64,000 bases of DNA. Origin: Euptelea pleiosperma. Lineage: Eukaryota; Streptophyta; Magnoliopsida; Ranunculales; Eupteleaceae. Below the pieces are notes generated by a model that made no database searches, had not been told where the DNA came from, and saw only the letters and a list, made by a program, of their open reading frames with translations. Both the position numbers and the translations under genes were made by a program. Of the stretch, positions 34,931-47,313 are shown in pieces (the first letter of the stretch is position 1; each line of letters starts with the position of its first letter). The stretch is taken from positions 16,678,688 through 16,742,687 of the forward strand of contig CM068548.1 in assembly GCA_035048495.1 (NCBI GenBank). Reading direction: 5' to 3'.

Positions 34931-36720
34931 AGAGAACGCTATTAATTTACAGCTTCAGAGTAAGATTTGAGAGCAAAACCTATTTTTGTGGATGAACTAT
35001 AGAAAATATGAATTCCGATGTTGCTCCTCTTCTAGGGCTAAGAACCTTCCCACAACAGAAGCATATGTTTGCCACCATTATAATGACTTTGTCTAACCAT
35101 TAGGGAAAAAAAAAAAAAAAACCACATCCAATTTGATTGCAAGTTCCCAGTCATAAACACAATAGTTATGATACATTTCAGAATTCTTAATGATTTTGGC
35201 TTGCTAGAGCACATCATCAAAAAGCAAACAATGATAAAGTTAATATTATACAAAGTAAATTCAAAAAAATGCAATTGAAAACACAATGCGATTCAGCATT
35301 TGAAAAAATATATAGATTGTGGCTAAATAAATTAATATTAACCTTGAGAAAGGCTATAGCCACAATGAATGGCTTCTTTGTCACATCAATCCTCGGCCCT
35401 ATGGGTTTTAGCCTAAAATAGAGAAACTATGTTTAATGGTGAGATTATCAATTCAACCTACTATAATATATAGCTAGTTGGTATGTATTACAAAATTATT
35501 GATTCAACATAAATATATAGCTCGTGGCTAAGAAAATAATTTATTCGCTTAAAATGGACATGGTAGCATGGCACTTGAATCTCAACCATGAAAAAGCTTG
35601 TGACCAACATTGAATAAACTCTTAACAAGTAGATCCTTGACCGAATCAGCTCTACCCTAAAAATGAAGAAACTAGGGAATAAATTGAGTTACTTTTCTTC
35701 ATTGACAGAGGAATAGATGCTTAAAGTAATAAAAGTAAAAGATTTTATCAATATTTCTCGTCATGGGTTTCTTAGCATATGGATCAACAAAAACCAAAGA
35801 ATTAAATATGGATCATACAATTAAGAAATAAAAAAAAGGTGCATTGAATTTCAAATAACCATATTCATTACATTCCTTATCCCTTCTCATTGCACTTGGA
35901 GCTACACTGACAACCTGGCAAATATCATGAATCACAATCACTTTCACATACCCTATGATTTCTACCGATGCTTATAATCTTTAGATGTAAGAAGTCTAAA
36001 CCCTTCTCCATGGGAATGTCTCTCTTGTGTACTCTTCATTGCAAAAGATACTCGTTAATGTTATTTGCGTTGACAACTACTAGGTACCATTAACTCATAA
36101 CTCATTGCGTACCATGTGTGGCCAAAAGGCATGTAAGAATGAATCATTTTCCTTATCAAAAAAAAATTGTGGATCTTTCTCCTCACCTTTGTAGACAATG
36201 CACAACCATCCAACCATGACACTAAACATAATTTTACTTGCAATTCAAACTCAAAAGGCAGAATCAATTAGTGGAAACGCATGGACCTTTTATGGACTGC
36301 GACCTACGCAGATTCAACCAGCACAATGGGACCCTCCATATGGCAAAAGAGGACAATCGCGTTTATTAGTTTTTCTATCTAAAGAAAAATATGCCCATTT
36401 CTTATGAATAAACATGCTTCTTTATGCCACATGGTGGAGGGCCATTGGTCTAAGATTTGCTTCAAGGAGATAGAGTGAGATGGAAAAACACATGGACCTT
36501 TTATGGACTGCCAAGAATTCCCGCTATCCTGTATTAGTCATGTAAGGTCAGGTGCCAATTTGGATAGCTGATATAACAAAAAACTCGATTGCCTCAACTA
36601 CAATAAAACAAACTCTTTATGTGCTAATTGAAAGGGAATTCATGTGGCTTCAAGGTTTCATGTGGTAATTGAAAGGTAATTCATGTGGCCAACTTGTTCT
36701 ATTGGGGTTCAGCCATTCCT
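34931..36720. other. AT-rich stretch without recognisable genes
   Basis: Only short ORFs. A short duplicated phrase, ATGGACCTTTTATGGACTGC, occurs near 36283 and 36490. I see nothing else. Confidence 0.5.
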
Positions 36721-36724
36721 GTGC

Positions 36725-36925
36725 TTCAAGGTTTCAGATTTGAAGATTATGTTTGCCGGTGGGATCAATTGATGTATTAACCATAGGGCTGGTTCGGTGA
36801 GCTGCTTTTTGGGGTGGGGTGTGTAGCTTTGTTGGCTTGCGCCTCCCTGTTTTCTGTTCTTGCTTTTGTGGGGCTTTCTCAGCCCCTCCCTTAATAAATT
36901 TCATTTTACCGATCAAAAAAAGAAA
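36725..36925 (+). mobile_element. LINE 3' end fragment
   Basis: The last codons read GFRFEDYVCRWDQLMY, equivalent to the C-terminus of the LINE at 41209. A 3' UTR follows with CTTTCTCAGCCCCTCCCTTAATAAATTTC and TTTTACCGATCAAAAAAAG. The A-rich tail marks the insertion's right end. Confidence 0.8.
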
Positions 36926-38870
36926 GGGAATTCATGTGGCTGTTGAACACATATCAATCAAAAGACTCAAGTTCATTGATGACAATGCAATGGATCGGTA
37001 AATATGAATAGTTAGTTGTAAGGAGAAAGACCAACAAAATAACTTCAAGTTCCAAATATAGTTTTATAGTTTTCTTTCTCATGCTGTCACGTACAGGTGG
37101 AACATCGTGATACTGCCTTAATCCATGTGCAGCAAAAGTTAGTCCACTGAAAGATGGATGCTGCATCCCACAAGATCGACCATAACGTGTGAATGCAAGG
37201 GTTTAAGATCCGAAGGACATCAGATTAACATGTGATATGGGTGCAGGTCCCACGTGGTGTTGAAACACCTAAGACATGGTAACTAGATAGGGCACCATTA
37301 CGGACCTAAGGGGTAGAATTTTTTATTTCTTTTTCGAAAGAAATTAGTAGCGAAAACCTGATGCATGAGAAACTGGTCTTTGATTTCTGTGAGCATGAAA
37401 AATTGGTTTGTTTTCTATAGAAATGCATAAAATTTAAGTGGAGCAGAAGAGAGAAAAAGAAATAAATTTTCAGCTCATACATAACCCAAAAGACAGCCAA
37501 AAGAAAAAAGAAGAAACAAACAAAAAGAAACAAACAAAAGAAAACGCCTCATCCTTGTAGTTACACAAATAGGCAACTTATTATATACTGTGATTTTAGG
37601 CCACTATTAAGTTTAGAAAATACATTTTCATCAATCATCATCTTCATCATCTAAACCCTATCCCAACTATCTAGGGTCAGCAACATGAATCCTATTTCTC
37701 CATTTGACTCTATTACGAGTTATATCTTCTGTTACATGTTCATCATTCCAACTACTAGAATATATACACAAGTAAAGAACATGGTATGAAAATCTTCCAT
37801 GAAAGTATGAAACTGTTCCAGTAGAGATGCATAAATGCTATATATAATTTTGTCATAAAAGACATGGGAAACCTCCAAAAAGAGGAAAAGAAAAAACCAA
37901 AGAAATATGCATCAGCCTCAGTAAATTGGGTACCAAATCAAATAAGGTAACTGAGAGGATCGCTAGCAAAATAATAGAATACAACCATTAATGAATCAAA
38001 AATCAGTTCCAATAGAAGTATCAATCATCACAACAAATATTAACTCCTAACATTGAGATATCACATCTAATTGATAGGGTTTTCTTCATTACATGTACAG
38101 CTAAGAACCAGTAGATCACCAACATTAGTGGAACCCAACACAATGCATGTGTGCCACATGTTATTGCCTTGCAATAATACACAAAGTTATCATTTCTAAA
38201 CAGAAAGAAATTGAGACAATGCTTGTTCTCTTCCAATTGATATCTTTAATTTCCGGAGCAAGAAGAGATGATCAGAGAAGTGAATAAGCAAAGTGCAACA
38301 ATAAACAAAAAATTAAATACCCAAGAGAAAGAAATCTCTTGAGGTGTAGGAAAAACAACGAATCTCACAAACAAAAACTGGCAATAGTTTCTACTTATGC
38401 CTACCCATTCTCCAAGAGTTCTAGCACTTGGAACTGATATCAAGCTTGTATTGTGGTCACCACAAATTAATCTATCCAATTTAACATAGTGTGACTGGTT
38501 ACAATCCTCTGCCAATACACATAGTGTGACTGATATGCACTAACAATTTTTGAAATAAGTCTAAAATTATGACTAACATTTTAGCTCAATCTATATGTAT
38601 CGAACTGTATTAATGCTAGATGAATTGTTAGAGCAGGTCACTAGCACTAGTTCACTTAGGTTTAAATTTTATCAATTAATATCCTCAAGTGTTTAAGTGA
38701 GCTCATTATTTACTGTGGTACAAGACAAATATTAGTAAAAATACTTCATATGATTCAGAATCTTGAGGTATCCTGTGTCCAATCATAAAATCCTCATTAG
38801 AGCTATTGGGTTCTCACAATTCCCTCTTTTATCAAGTGTATTTGCTGATAAAGGATACATTATTTTCCTA
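36926..38870. other. AT-rich stretch without recognisable genes
   Basis: No convincing ORF, repeat family or RNA. Low-complexity AAAAGAAACAAAC-type runs occur near 37500. Confidence 0.5.
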
Positions 38871-38872
38871 CC

Positions 38873-39371
38873 AATATGGATGTTTTTATTCACTTGTTAA
38901 CTCAGGATTTTTCTTCTTCAGTTCAAATCTTTTACCAAGTAGTTCTGCTTTTCACTTGTTTATAATGGTAGCTTTCACTTTCCTAGAATAGGTAGCCCTT
39001 TTTTCTGCAGCAATAGAATTAGACATCAATTTTAATGGGGCCATATAGTGGCTTTTACTCTATTGTTTAGAGGTAGCTTTTTCCATGGAGAACTATCTCA
39101 AAGGGAGGCTAACAGTCGATTGTAGTGAAGTTTCGAAATCAACTAAGAGCAAATATGGTTGTTTTTATTCACTTGTTAACTCAGGATTTTTCTTTTCTAG
39201 TTCTCATCTTTTAACTAGTAGTTTTGTTTTTCACTTGTTTATAATGGTAGCTTTCACTCTCCTATAATAGGAAGCCCTTTTTTCTGCAGCAATAGAATCA
39301 GACATCAATTTTAACAGGGCCATACAGATGGCTTTCACTCTATTGTTTGGAGGTAGCTTTTTCCATGAAGA
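38873..39371. repeat. Direct duplication, units about 215 bp, 278 bp apart
   Basis: AATATGG...TTTTTATTCACTTGTTAACTC through GAGGTAGCTTTTTCCATG is present at 38873-39085 and again at 39151-39371 with moderate divergence. There is no coding content. Confidence 0.85.
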
Positions 39372-39567
39372 AAACTGAATAGGAACTTGCCACCTCTAAG
39401 ATAAAAGGGCTTTGATGACGCATAGTTTCGCTCCCAAGGGAGCCTGACTCTGAACATTAGATTTCGATCCCATGGTAGGGGGCTTAATAGTCGGGTTGCG
39501 AGAGTCAAAATGTCACACTACAATTTCAGATACCACTCTAAATCTTGGCCACCTAATGGGCAGGCCC

Positions 39568-40827
39568 CAAAGTGTGGATATCATAGGGAATCAGTCCTCT
39601 GTATAGCTCAAATCGGAAACCCATACGAAACCCGAATAAGGTCATCAGAGGGTTTTCCCTGATGTTACAATGCATCATGTATTCATCGAATTTTGCGATG
39701 TAATCAGCGACATAAATAGATCTCTGGCTCAAGATTTTGCCATTAATCTAAAAGTCTCTCTCAATAGCTCAAAGACAAATCTTCATGAAGATTTCCTTCA
39801 TTTCAGTCTACTGAGCAATGGGCTCTTCGCCACTTCTCTAAATCTTATGCTCGATGTTGGTCCAATAAAGTTTAGCTTGTCTTACTAATTACATCTTGGC
39901 AAACCGAACTCTACATCCTTTAGGCCTTTTGTACCACTCAAAATGATGGTCCATATCAGACAACCAGTCGAGGAAAACTTTTGGGTCCAAGCGACAATCA
40001 AAGCTAGGAGCATCAATCTTAACTGTCTTCATGATGCGGTCATCGTAGTCATAGAGCCCTAATATTCAGTAGGGGGTTGGTGACCACCCCCAAGATCTTT
40101 ACCTAGGTCCCAGCCTCGACCTCGGCGTCACCCTAGATTACGAGACTCTTCCTCGTCTATAGGACTCTACCTTGGAGGTACTATAAATCAGGGTATCATC
40201 GACAGACGCAACCAAGAACTTGCCCACGCAAGGCCTCAATACCTATATCATAACCCTCATAAACGTACATGGGGCATTGGTCAATCCAAAGAGCAAGACT
40301 ATCAAACCATCATTTGTCTTGAAGGTGGTTTTCAACTCAACTCCCAAATGGATGTGAATTTGATGGTAGCCACTCTTAAGTATATCCTTGAAAAGACCGT
40401 TCACCGACCATTATGTCTAGCATGTCGTCCAACTTCAATATAAGAAATCAATATTTGACCGTGATTTTGTTGATGGCTAGACTATCGATGCACATCCTCC
40501 AAGATTCATCTTTCTTGGGAATGAGAAGCGTTGGCACAGCACAAAGGCACAAGCTCTCTCAAACTTTCAAAGAAGCTCATCAACTTGCTTCTTTAGTTCA
40601 ACATGCACAATGGAACTCGTTCGGTAGTGCAGGAGCTTGGGTAAAGTTGCTCCGGGGAGTGGAGACTATATCGCTTGCATGCTAATTGACCCTCATTGGA
40701 AGAAGCTCATCTGGCAAATCATTAGGAAAAATATCATGAAACTCCCTATACACTGGAGCCACATTTGGTGGAATCTGAACAACTGATTCAGGCGACGAAT
40801 CTTTAGTTAAGAGGCATAAATGATGGA
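39568..40827 (-). pseudogene. Permuted gypsy fragment, copy 2 (RT then gag)
   Basis: Second copy of the 32919-34163 block, on the same strand and with the same ends (CAAAGTGTGGATATCAT at one side, GGCATAAATGATGGA at the other). The same RT-to-gag junction is present. Divergence is substantial and both copies are full of stops, so the duplication or parallel insertion is old. The flanks beyond these borders do not match. Confidence 0.8.
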
Positions 40828-41063
40828 TTCATCCTTGGTCTCTCTCTCTCAAATCCTTTCGTAAAGATGACTCAATATGATAATGACATGAGGGTTCAAA
40901 GATTGACCCAATTCGAGAATGACATGAGGGTTTTACACGACAAGTGGATCTGCTGGATATCTTTACATATTTGCTATAGGTCAGATTATTCTGACATGCT
41001 ATTTGATACGCCTTTGTGGTAAAATATTCCAAAATGCATACAAAAGTTATTGCAAACTTGTAA

Positions 41064-41925
41064 TTTTTTTTTTTTGATCGGTAAAAGAAAGATATATTAA
41101 GAGGGCTGAGAAGGCCCAAGAAGGCTATACAACGACTCCAAAAGACTAAACAAGAGCAAAAGCGGGGTCCCACCCTACAAGGGCGACCCTAACAGGGGAA
41201 ACAAACGACTACATAATCATGCAATCCCACCGAAAAACAAAGTCCTCAAATCTGAAATCTTTGATCGCCGGTATGACTGAGCCCCAATGAAACAAAATGG
41301 CTTTAATGTTCATCACAATCTCCTCGAAGGTGGCGTTCTTATCTTCAAAAATCCGCCGGTTTCTTTTCTTCCACAGCTCCCAACAAATGGCATGCGGTAA
41401 AAGCCTCAACGGCATTCGACCACTAGCTGAGAAGGCTATACAATGCCAGCTTCTAAAAGTATCTAACACTGAGAGGGGAAGGACCCACGAAACTCCGAAG
41501 AGACAAAGGAAATGATCCCAAATTCTCTTGGAAACACTGCAATGAATAAGCATATGGTTGGTATTTTCTTCGCCACTAAGACATAAAATGCATCTATTGG
41601 GCATCTGGATACCACGTTTCATCAACTTTTCCACCGACAAAATCTTATCCAACATCGCACACTAAGAGAAAAAGGTGACTTTGGAGGAAATAGGGGTCCT
41701 CCATAGGCGCTTGGCTGGGAAAACACTCTGGCTATGGCCCAAGAGTCTAGAATAAAAAGATCTAACCGAGAAAGTCCCCTTAGGATCCTCTATCCACCAT
41801 CTAGAATCCTTTGCGTTATCCAATAACTTGACCTCTTCAAGCTGACTCAGTAAGGCAGCCATCATTTCCAACTCCCAATCATTAATCCTCCTTCTTAACC
41901 CCAGATCCCAAGATAGGACGCCCTC
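41064..41925 (-). pseudogene. 5'-truncated L1-type LINE, zinc-binding RT C-terminus
   Basis: Two minus-strand ORFs form the end of a plant LINE ORF2. The first (41871-41662) has WWIEDPKGTFSVRSFY and SKVTFFS. The second (41655-41209) has the zf-RVT pattern RCILCLSGEENTNHMLIHC...RIWDHF and a final FRFEDFVFRWD. One stop codon (TAG, where the family has Trp) separates them. A T-run at 41064-41075 is the poly(A) tail on the plus strand, preceded by the GATCGGTAAAAG-type 3' UTR. The element is 5'-truncated near 41925. Confidence 0.88.
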
Positions 41926-41945
41926 TTCAACGGCGGTGGGTCAAG

Positions 41946-42016
41946 TGTGGGCCCACCACTTAACCAACTAATATGAAATAAAGAGATTGTGGGTTAAGTG
42001 GATGGGCCAATCACTT
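41946..42016. repeat. Short inverted repeat between LINE and Athila remnant
   Basis: GGGCCCACCACTTAACC pairs imperfectly with GGGTTAAGTGGATGGGCC. It could be the end of another small element at the broken left edge of the outer Athila copy. Confidence 0.5.
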
Positions 42017-42089
42017 AACCCATAAGCAATAGAGAATAAATCCCATGTGAGGTAGTGGAACGCAACCCACTAAGAACACCCCCACGTGG

Positions 42090-43215
42090 GTGTACATACT
42101 TTCTTTCCATATTTTGTTTTCAGCTTGAACCACTTTCTTTTCCTTTTGATTCTTCTTCTTTACTTTTCTTTTCACAGTACACCCATATCAGTTATTCTTT
42201 TGTCCATCTCAAAATAAGGGTAGACAGTCATGCTTCGTAGCTGGACTGGATTTTAGGTTGATGGGTTTACAAAGAAAAGGCTTTTATATAATGGCTCAAA
42301 GGGTTTCTAGTGAAGTATAATTCAGGTGAGTAAAAAGGCTGAATGGTTCAGAAAATTGGCCTAAATCATTTTCTAGGGTTTGCACTATCATGTATACTAT
42401 CTTGACTGGATACAGAGAAGGTTCTGTCGTAGTAATCTAATGTTGATGTCATTCCAAGTTTTATGATCGAAGCAAAGGATAATGAGATCTCTCAACGAAT
42501 ATTGTGGGCATGAAGAATAGTGAGTCATCTTGTGACTCAGAATTATTATATAACCCTCTGACATGAATAAAGGCTCGAAAGCTCACTAGGTTAGGTCTCC
42601 ACAATTATTCTTGCAGGATCTCTAGAGTTTCAAAACTTAGGATGACTCTGATGTTGATAGTGTACAATTGTGCCAAATCTAAGTTTTTCTGAGTTTTCAA
42701 ACCTGCTGCAGTCATGCCTAACTTGACTCAAAGCTAACCTGAAACAAAATCGACATCCTCAATACTGACTTAATGGAGGTTTTCAGCTAATCAAAGTTAG
42801 GGTATTTGACACATTTTTGAAATTCTAGAAAACTTTTGGAGAACATCGGAAATCACCCCAAAAATAACTTTTTTTTTTTTAATCAAAATGAAGACATGAG
42901 TTTTGGTAAATACCCACCCCCAACCAAAATACAACACCGTCCTCGGTGCTCATGACCGGGACATAAAATGATGAAAAATCAGTGATGATGATGCGAAGGT
43001 TCAGGGAGGATGTTACCAAGTCGGCAGAAACTCGACAGTGTGTGATACCTGATGATTGAAAGAATGAATGTACCTGCATTTCCAAAGATATAACAATAAT
43101 AACAAATACATGAGACTCATGTACTCTAGGAATACCGGAATTGCCTTTTCGAAAGCGCTAAGTCTTACGTCTTCAGCCAAACATGACGGGGGTATATCAA
43201 GTACCCCCAACCAGG
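42090..43215 (-). other. 3' UTR remnant of the outer element
   Basis: Reverse-complement match to 54775-55887 of the inner element. It includes the segment with GCGCTTTCG, GAGTACATGAGTCTCATG and GAGCACCGAGGACGG. An A/T run equivalent to the inner poly(A) tract is shorter here (about 42870-42880). The region contains no env-like frame. Confidence 0.85.
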
Positions 43216-43279
43216 TTAAAACTCATGGAGACTGAGTGAATCTGCAGTCTTCCTGACACCTAAGGTGGAACGGAGATAG

Positions 43280-43890
43280 TTATCTTATCCCTTGTCTAGG
43301 TATACCTGTGTAGAACAGGTCTTTCTCAGTGTAGACTGAGAGATTGACAGTAAGTTTTCTGAGTAGCCATACAAAAGTGTGTAGTTGAGTAGGGAGGGAT
43401 TGAAGCTTCTCAGTAAAAATTGAGAAGACAAGAGTAGGGGATTCTCTGACCATGGTTAGCAGAGTTGAAAACTCATTGAGTTTAGCGGGAACATATCTGA
43501 ATAGAGCAGACTCCTGTAGATCAGTAATACTAGAATTGTTTGACTCCGAGATGAAGTCAGACTCAAAGTGTTCTTGACACTTGGATAATTTATCCTTGTG
43601 AGAGTCCTGAATTAGACTCGCCATGACATACGGTTCATCGACAACATCGACGTAGGGTGATGGGGGAAAACTGTTGACCTCTACCTCGATGTTTCCTAAT
43701 GTGATAGGGATGTTCCAATCCCTGCACTCAATATGTTCCTCCTCGGTGGAGACCGATAGGTTCAGGACAGCGGGAGTCCCATGTTCTAGACACGGCTCAT
43801 CGGTGGGAATGTCTGCATCTAGGGCAGAGAAAGAATTATCAGAGATAGAGATGGAACTGGGTTTCTCTGGGCTTGGTTCAGAAGTGGCAG
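43280..43890 (-). pseudogene. Outer element: protease-tail and linker remnant
   Basis: The minus-strand translation aligns with the stretch after the protease in the inner element (inner about 51540-51850): CQEHFESDFISESNNSSITD corresponds to CLEHFGADFATESAISD, and LLTMVRESP to LLTMAREP. Just upstream, WNIPITLGNIEVEVNSF resembles the inner NMSIAFGNLKAEVNIF. A second, duplicated version of this region precedes it at about 43892-44020. The next downstream sequence is already 3' UTR, so all of RT to integrase has been removed. Confidence 0.75.
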
Positions 43891-43891
43891 C

Positions 43892-44497
43892 CTATAAGGG
43901 CACCATAGATGGAGACACGGGTTCATCACTATTATGGCTCACTCCAAGGAAGGTGGGCAGGAATGATAGATCTAGGACAGTTGGGATCCTACAATCGAGA
44001 CACAGCTCAGTGTCATGAAGATTGATATCAGGGTCAGTAGAGGTAGAGTTAGAAATAGGTTGCTCTGAGGTAGGTTCAAGATTTGGTGTTATTAAAGGCA
44101 TCGAATTAGGATACACTGGTTCCTCAATAATCAGGCTTGATATAGGGGTGGTAACAACTTCTATTTCATCCTGGCAATTCTGGTACTTGGTCGAATTGTG
44201 TGATTCCTCATTATAGACAGTGGCCATATCATTCTCCTCAAGATAGGCTATTGGTGGGCTAGTGAAGTTGACTTCCTCTCTCTCATTTTCTAATTGAACT
44301 AGACGTTGCTCCAAGCTTTCCATAGATTGCTGTTGTTGGTGCTCTAGACCTTGGAAATACTGTTGTTGCTGGGCAATGTACTGAGAGAGAAGGTCCTCTA
44401 GACCGGGTTTAGTAGCCAACGGATGCGGTTCAGCCAAGGGGAGCTGAGGTGCCAACTCTTGATTGTATTCTGACTGGGTATGAAAGTTGTAAGGCAA
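43892..44497 (-). pseudogene. Outer element: gag C-terminal Gln-rich region
   Basis: The 201-codon open frame matches the C-terminal part of the inner gag: LAPQLPLAEP, PGLEDLLSQYIAQQQQ, then the Gln-rich coiled-coil-like QQQQSMESLEQRLVQLENE and CQDEIEVVTTPIS. It runs straight into the protease tail (CLDCRIPTVL), skipping the protease active site. The frame is longer and cleaner than expected for neutral sequence of this age, although the same gene has stops upstream (near 44560 and 44670). Confidence 0.75.
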
Positions 44498-44739
44498 AGT
44501 GGAGTCCAGGACTAGTTGCTGACTCTGGAAATCCTGAGGGGCCCACTATTGATCAGAATAGTCATTCTGTGAATATGACGGGTACTGGGATTGCGAGTAT
44601 TGCCAGTCATACTCTCCATTGGGTTGATGGAACCCGGAAGAATAATTATCCTGCGGAAGTTACTGCGGGAGGGCAGACTGTTCCCAACCAAAGTTATGGT
44701 GACTCCTATTGTCTGGATAATAAGTATTGTCATAGGAGG

Positions 44740-44744
44740 TCTGC
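44740..44744. repeat. Target-site duplication of the inner element, left copy
   Basis: TCTGC, repeated exactly at 59326-59330. If one copy and everything between are removed, the outer gag-like frame reads through the site without a shift. This proves the nesting order. Confidence 0.93.
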
Positions 44745-45709
44745 TGATATTCGCTCAAAAGTGCTTATTTTAAGCAATTATCCTATTAGCGTTATCGCAC
44801 TCTCCTACGTAAAACTGCTCTAATTATCCACTTTTCTACGTAAGAGTCTATCTCATTGCGTAAAACACACTTTTCTGGACGAAATGGTATATTTGCATGC
44901 ATTAAACACATTTTTAGAAGTTTAGATATTAAGCCGTTCTTATTAAGTCTCATTACGCGCTTCTTCTGTCGCAGGAAACCCTGATTGGACGATTCTCGAG
45001 ACTTGTGGGCCCAAATCGATCATGAAAGCCCATTATCAAAGCTTAAAGAGCCCACATGCTATGACTAGAAGATATGGGCCAAATATGGGCTGAATAAGAG
45101 GACCGAAAAGCCGACCCAAAGAACGAAGAGAGTAGGAGAGCCAATGACCAAGAGACGGACCAAAGCGTTTAAAGCCACATGAGTCAGCAAAGAATGATAG
45201 TCGACTCTACTGGAGAAGCGTGAGGATGATCACAGTGAAGACCAGGGTTCCAGACCCTCCGCCAGTGCTTTTATCTCTATTTTCTGATGCTTTCTCTCTC
45301 ATCTCTCCTTATTCTCTCTCTCTCTTCATCTCTCGGTCCTCGAATCTACTGACCTAACCCCAGAACTCCTGCCCATCAGCTCTATCTCATCTCCCTTAGC
45401 TTTCTGACCGTTGGATCTTTCATCGGACCGTTGGATCTTCAATCGGACCGTTGGATCTCTCTAAATCCATCGATCTACTAATCTGGGTCCCAATCAAGTC
45501 ACCATCCATCCGATCGCCATCAGACTGTCTGTCACATCATCTTGTGAGATGATAGACATCATCAATCCATGCGGGCCAGTAGCCGGGCCCATCTTCATCG
45601 ACCCGCTGTCCGACCAGTTAGTGGACCCCGCGAATTTCAAAATAATTTTAATTAAATGGGGGGTCCACTAATTGGGGAGATTCCCCATAAAAAAGTAGTG
45701 TTTTACTTA

Positions 45710-45746
<37 letters not shown>

Positions 45747-47293
45747 TTTTCAAAAATACCCTATTTCCATTAATGGAAATAGGGAGCTTTATAAGAGGAG
45801 GGAGAAGGGTTCGTTCGAACCCTAATCCCCCTCTAATCCCCCTCCAATCTCTTCCTCTCCTTCGCCCAAAACTTCCCCGACGTTTTCGGCGCTTCCTCCT
45901 TCTTCTTCTTCTTCTTCTTCTTCTTCTTCTTCTTCTTCTCCTCCACTCCTTCCTCTCCGGCGAGCCACCACCGGACTGGTACGCCGGCTCCACCATCTTC
46001 TTCTTCATCTTCTTCTTCTTCTTCTTCTTCTTCTTCTTTTTCTTCTTCTCCTTTTTCTGTTCTATCTTGCAGCTGCCCACACCGTCCTGGTGGTGCAAAC
46101 AGCAACAGTTTCACCGTCCCTCCTTCCATTACCGCCCACCATAGTCGCCGGTACCACCTGCTGGTGATCTTCAACTCCAACGGCTCTACACTACCTGTGT
46201 TTGCCTTCTCCTTGCAAGCACTCACGGTGTTTCTCATCACCAACCCCACCTGCAACATCGAGTTGCGAGTTTGGTGCTCTTCCTTCCTGCCCAACGGATC
46301 TCCACGATCTCAGCCACCGTGTAGCCGGACCTGCAACTCCGGTCGGTCCGATTATCACCTCCACCCATCGTATAAGAAAGAGAGTAGAAGAAGAAGGAGG
46401 AGAAACCGCCCCTACCTATCTCCATTCCACCTGCTGCTGCCACGGCCTGCAAGTTGCGGGCCGTTAAACCTTGCGTTGCTGCCATAAACGCATCACCAAA
46501 CCGTTCCTCCATCTTCATCAGCAAGTCCCCCAGCAGCAACACCTCCTTCATCCCCAAACAGCGAGCAACAACCACCTGTTGGTGCGCCTTCCATAGCCCA
46601 GACCACAATGATCTACTTCTCCAAGCTACTGCCACGATCGGACTGCACATCTTATTTCTTGGCCGGAAACTCAATATGACCTTCCACGGTATGAGCCTAC
46701 AACACTGGAAACCCGCAACCACCATGGTAAGATCAAAATACAATTTCCCTCCCTTATCCCTCGATCCGTTCAATTTCTCTATCTATGTCTATCTTTCTCT
46801 CTCTAGGACTTCTCTTAGTTCTTGTTTCTCGCCCTAAAAATCTCTAGATTTTCTCTATTTTAACTCTTTCTCTCTCTCTAGTTTTACTTCTTTCTAGATT
46901 AGTTTGAATGATGTAAGTTTTGTTTTGATGTAATGACAGTTTAAATTAATGCAATTATTCTTGGTTTTAGTGTTCTCTTTTGAATTATATGATTTTTGCG
47001 AATTATAGTTCTTTGATATCAATAAAATCAAAAGCATGTTTTAAATCCCGACCTCTCCATCATTCTCATCCCACCATTCATTTTTTTAGAAGCATTTATG
47101 AACCATGATGTTTTTACATTCTTCCGTTATTTTATGTTCTTGTTTGCGCTAACTAAACCCCGAGTGCGGATCGACATCCGACATACTTCCACCATGCAAA
47201 GCATAGCTTAATTTTGCAGGAAATCTCAGATCGAAATTACAAATGTATTGAGATTAGGGTCGTTCTCTCAACGACGGAAAAACCCTACTATCA
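44745..47293 (+). repeat. 5' LTR of the inner element
   Basis: 2549 bp, TGATATTCGCTC...CCTACTATCA. U3 has three GGACCGTTGGATC repeats (about 45405-45465), a (TA)n run at about 45713-45740, a 26-bp perfect palindrome (45759-45784) and TTTATAAG (45788). The leader has two CTT microsatellites (about 45896-45938 and 45999-46052). Up to the (TA)n run it is almost identical to the 3' LTR; beyond it the two are barely alignable. Confidence 0.95.
46727..47219 (+). other. Candidate leader intron in the inner 5' LTR
   Basis: Donor ATG|GTAAGA at 46727, acceptor TTTTGCAG|GA ending at 47219 (493 bp). The box before the acceptor is partly eroded (GCGCTAACTAAACCCCGAG) but keeps a CTAAC branch-point-like motif and the CGGATCGACATCCG hairpin. 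Confidence 0.5.
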
Positions 47294-47295
47294 AA

Positions 47296-47313
47296 TGGCG
47301 CCGCTGCCGCTCG
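47296..47313 (+). other. Primer-binding site, tRNA-Asp type
   Basis: TGGCGCCGCTGCCGCTCG starts two bases after the 5' LTR. The first 14 bases differ by one from the complement of the 3' end of plant tRNA-Asp (TGGCGCCGTTGCCG), the primer known for Athila/Tat elements. The outer element has the same site at 61419-61402. Confidence 0.85.

Noticed and set aside
45656..46773. Several ORFs of 130-178 codons within the inner 5' LTR
   Set aside because: They run through microsatellite and hairpin-rich leader sequence; the paired 3' LTR does not keep them.
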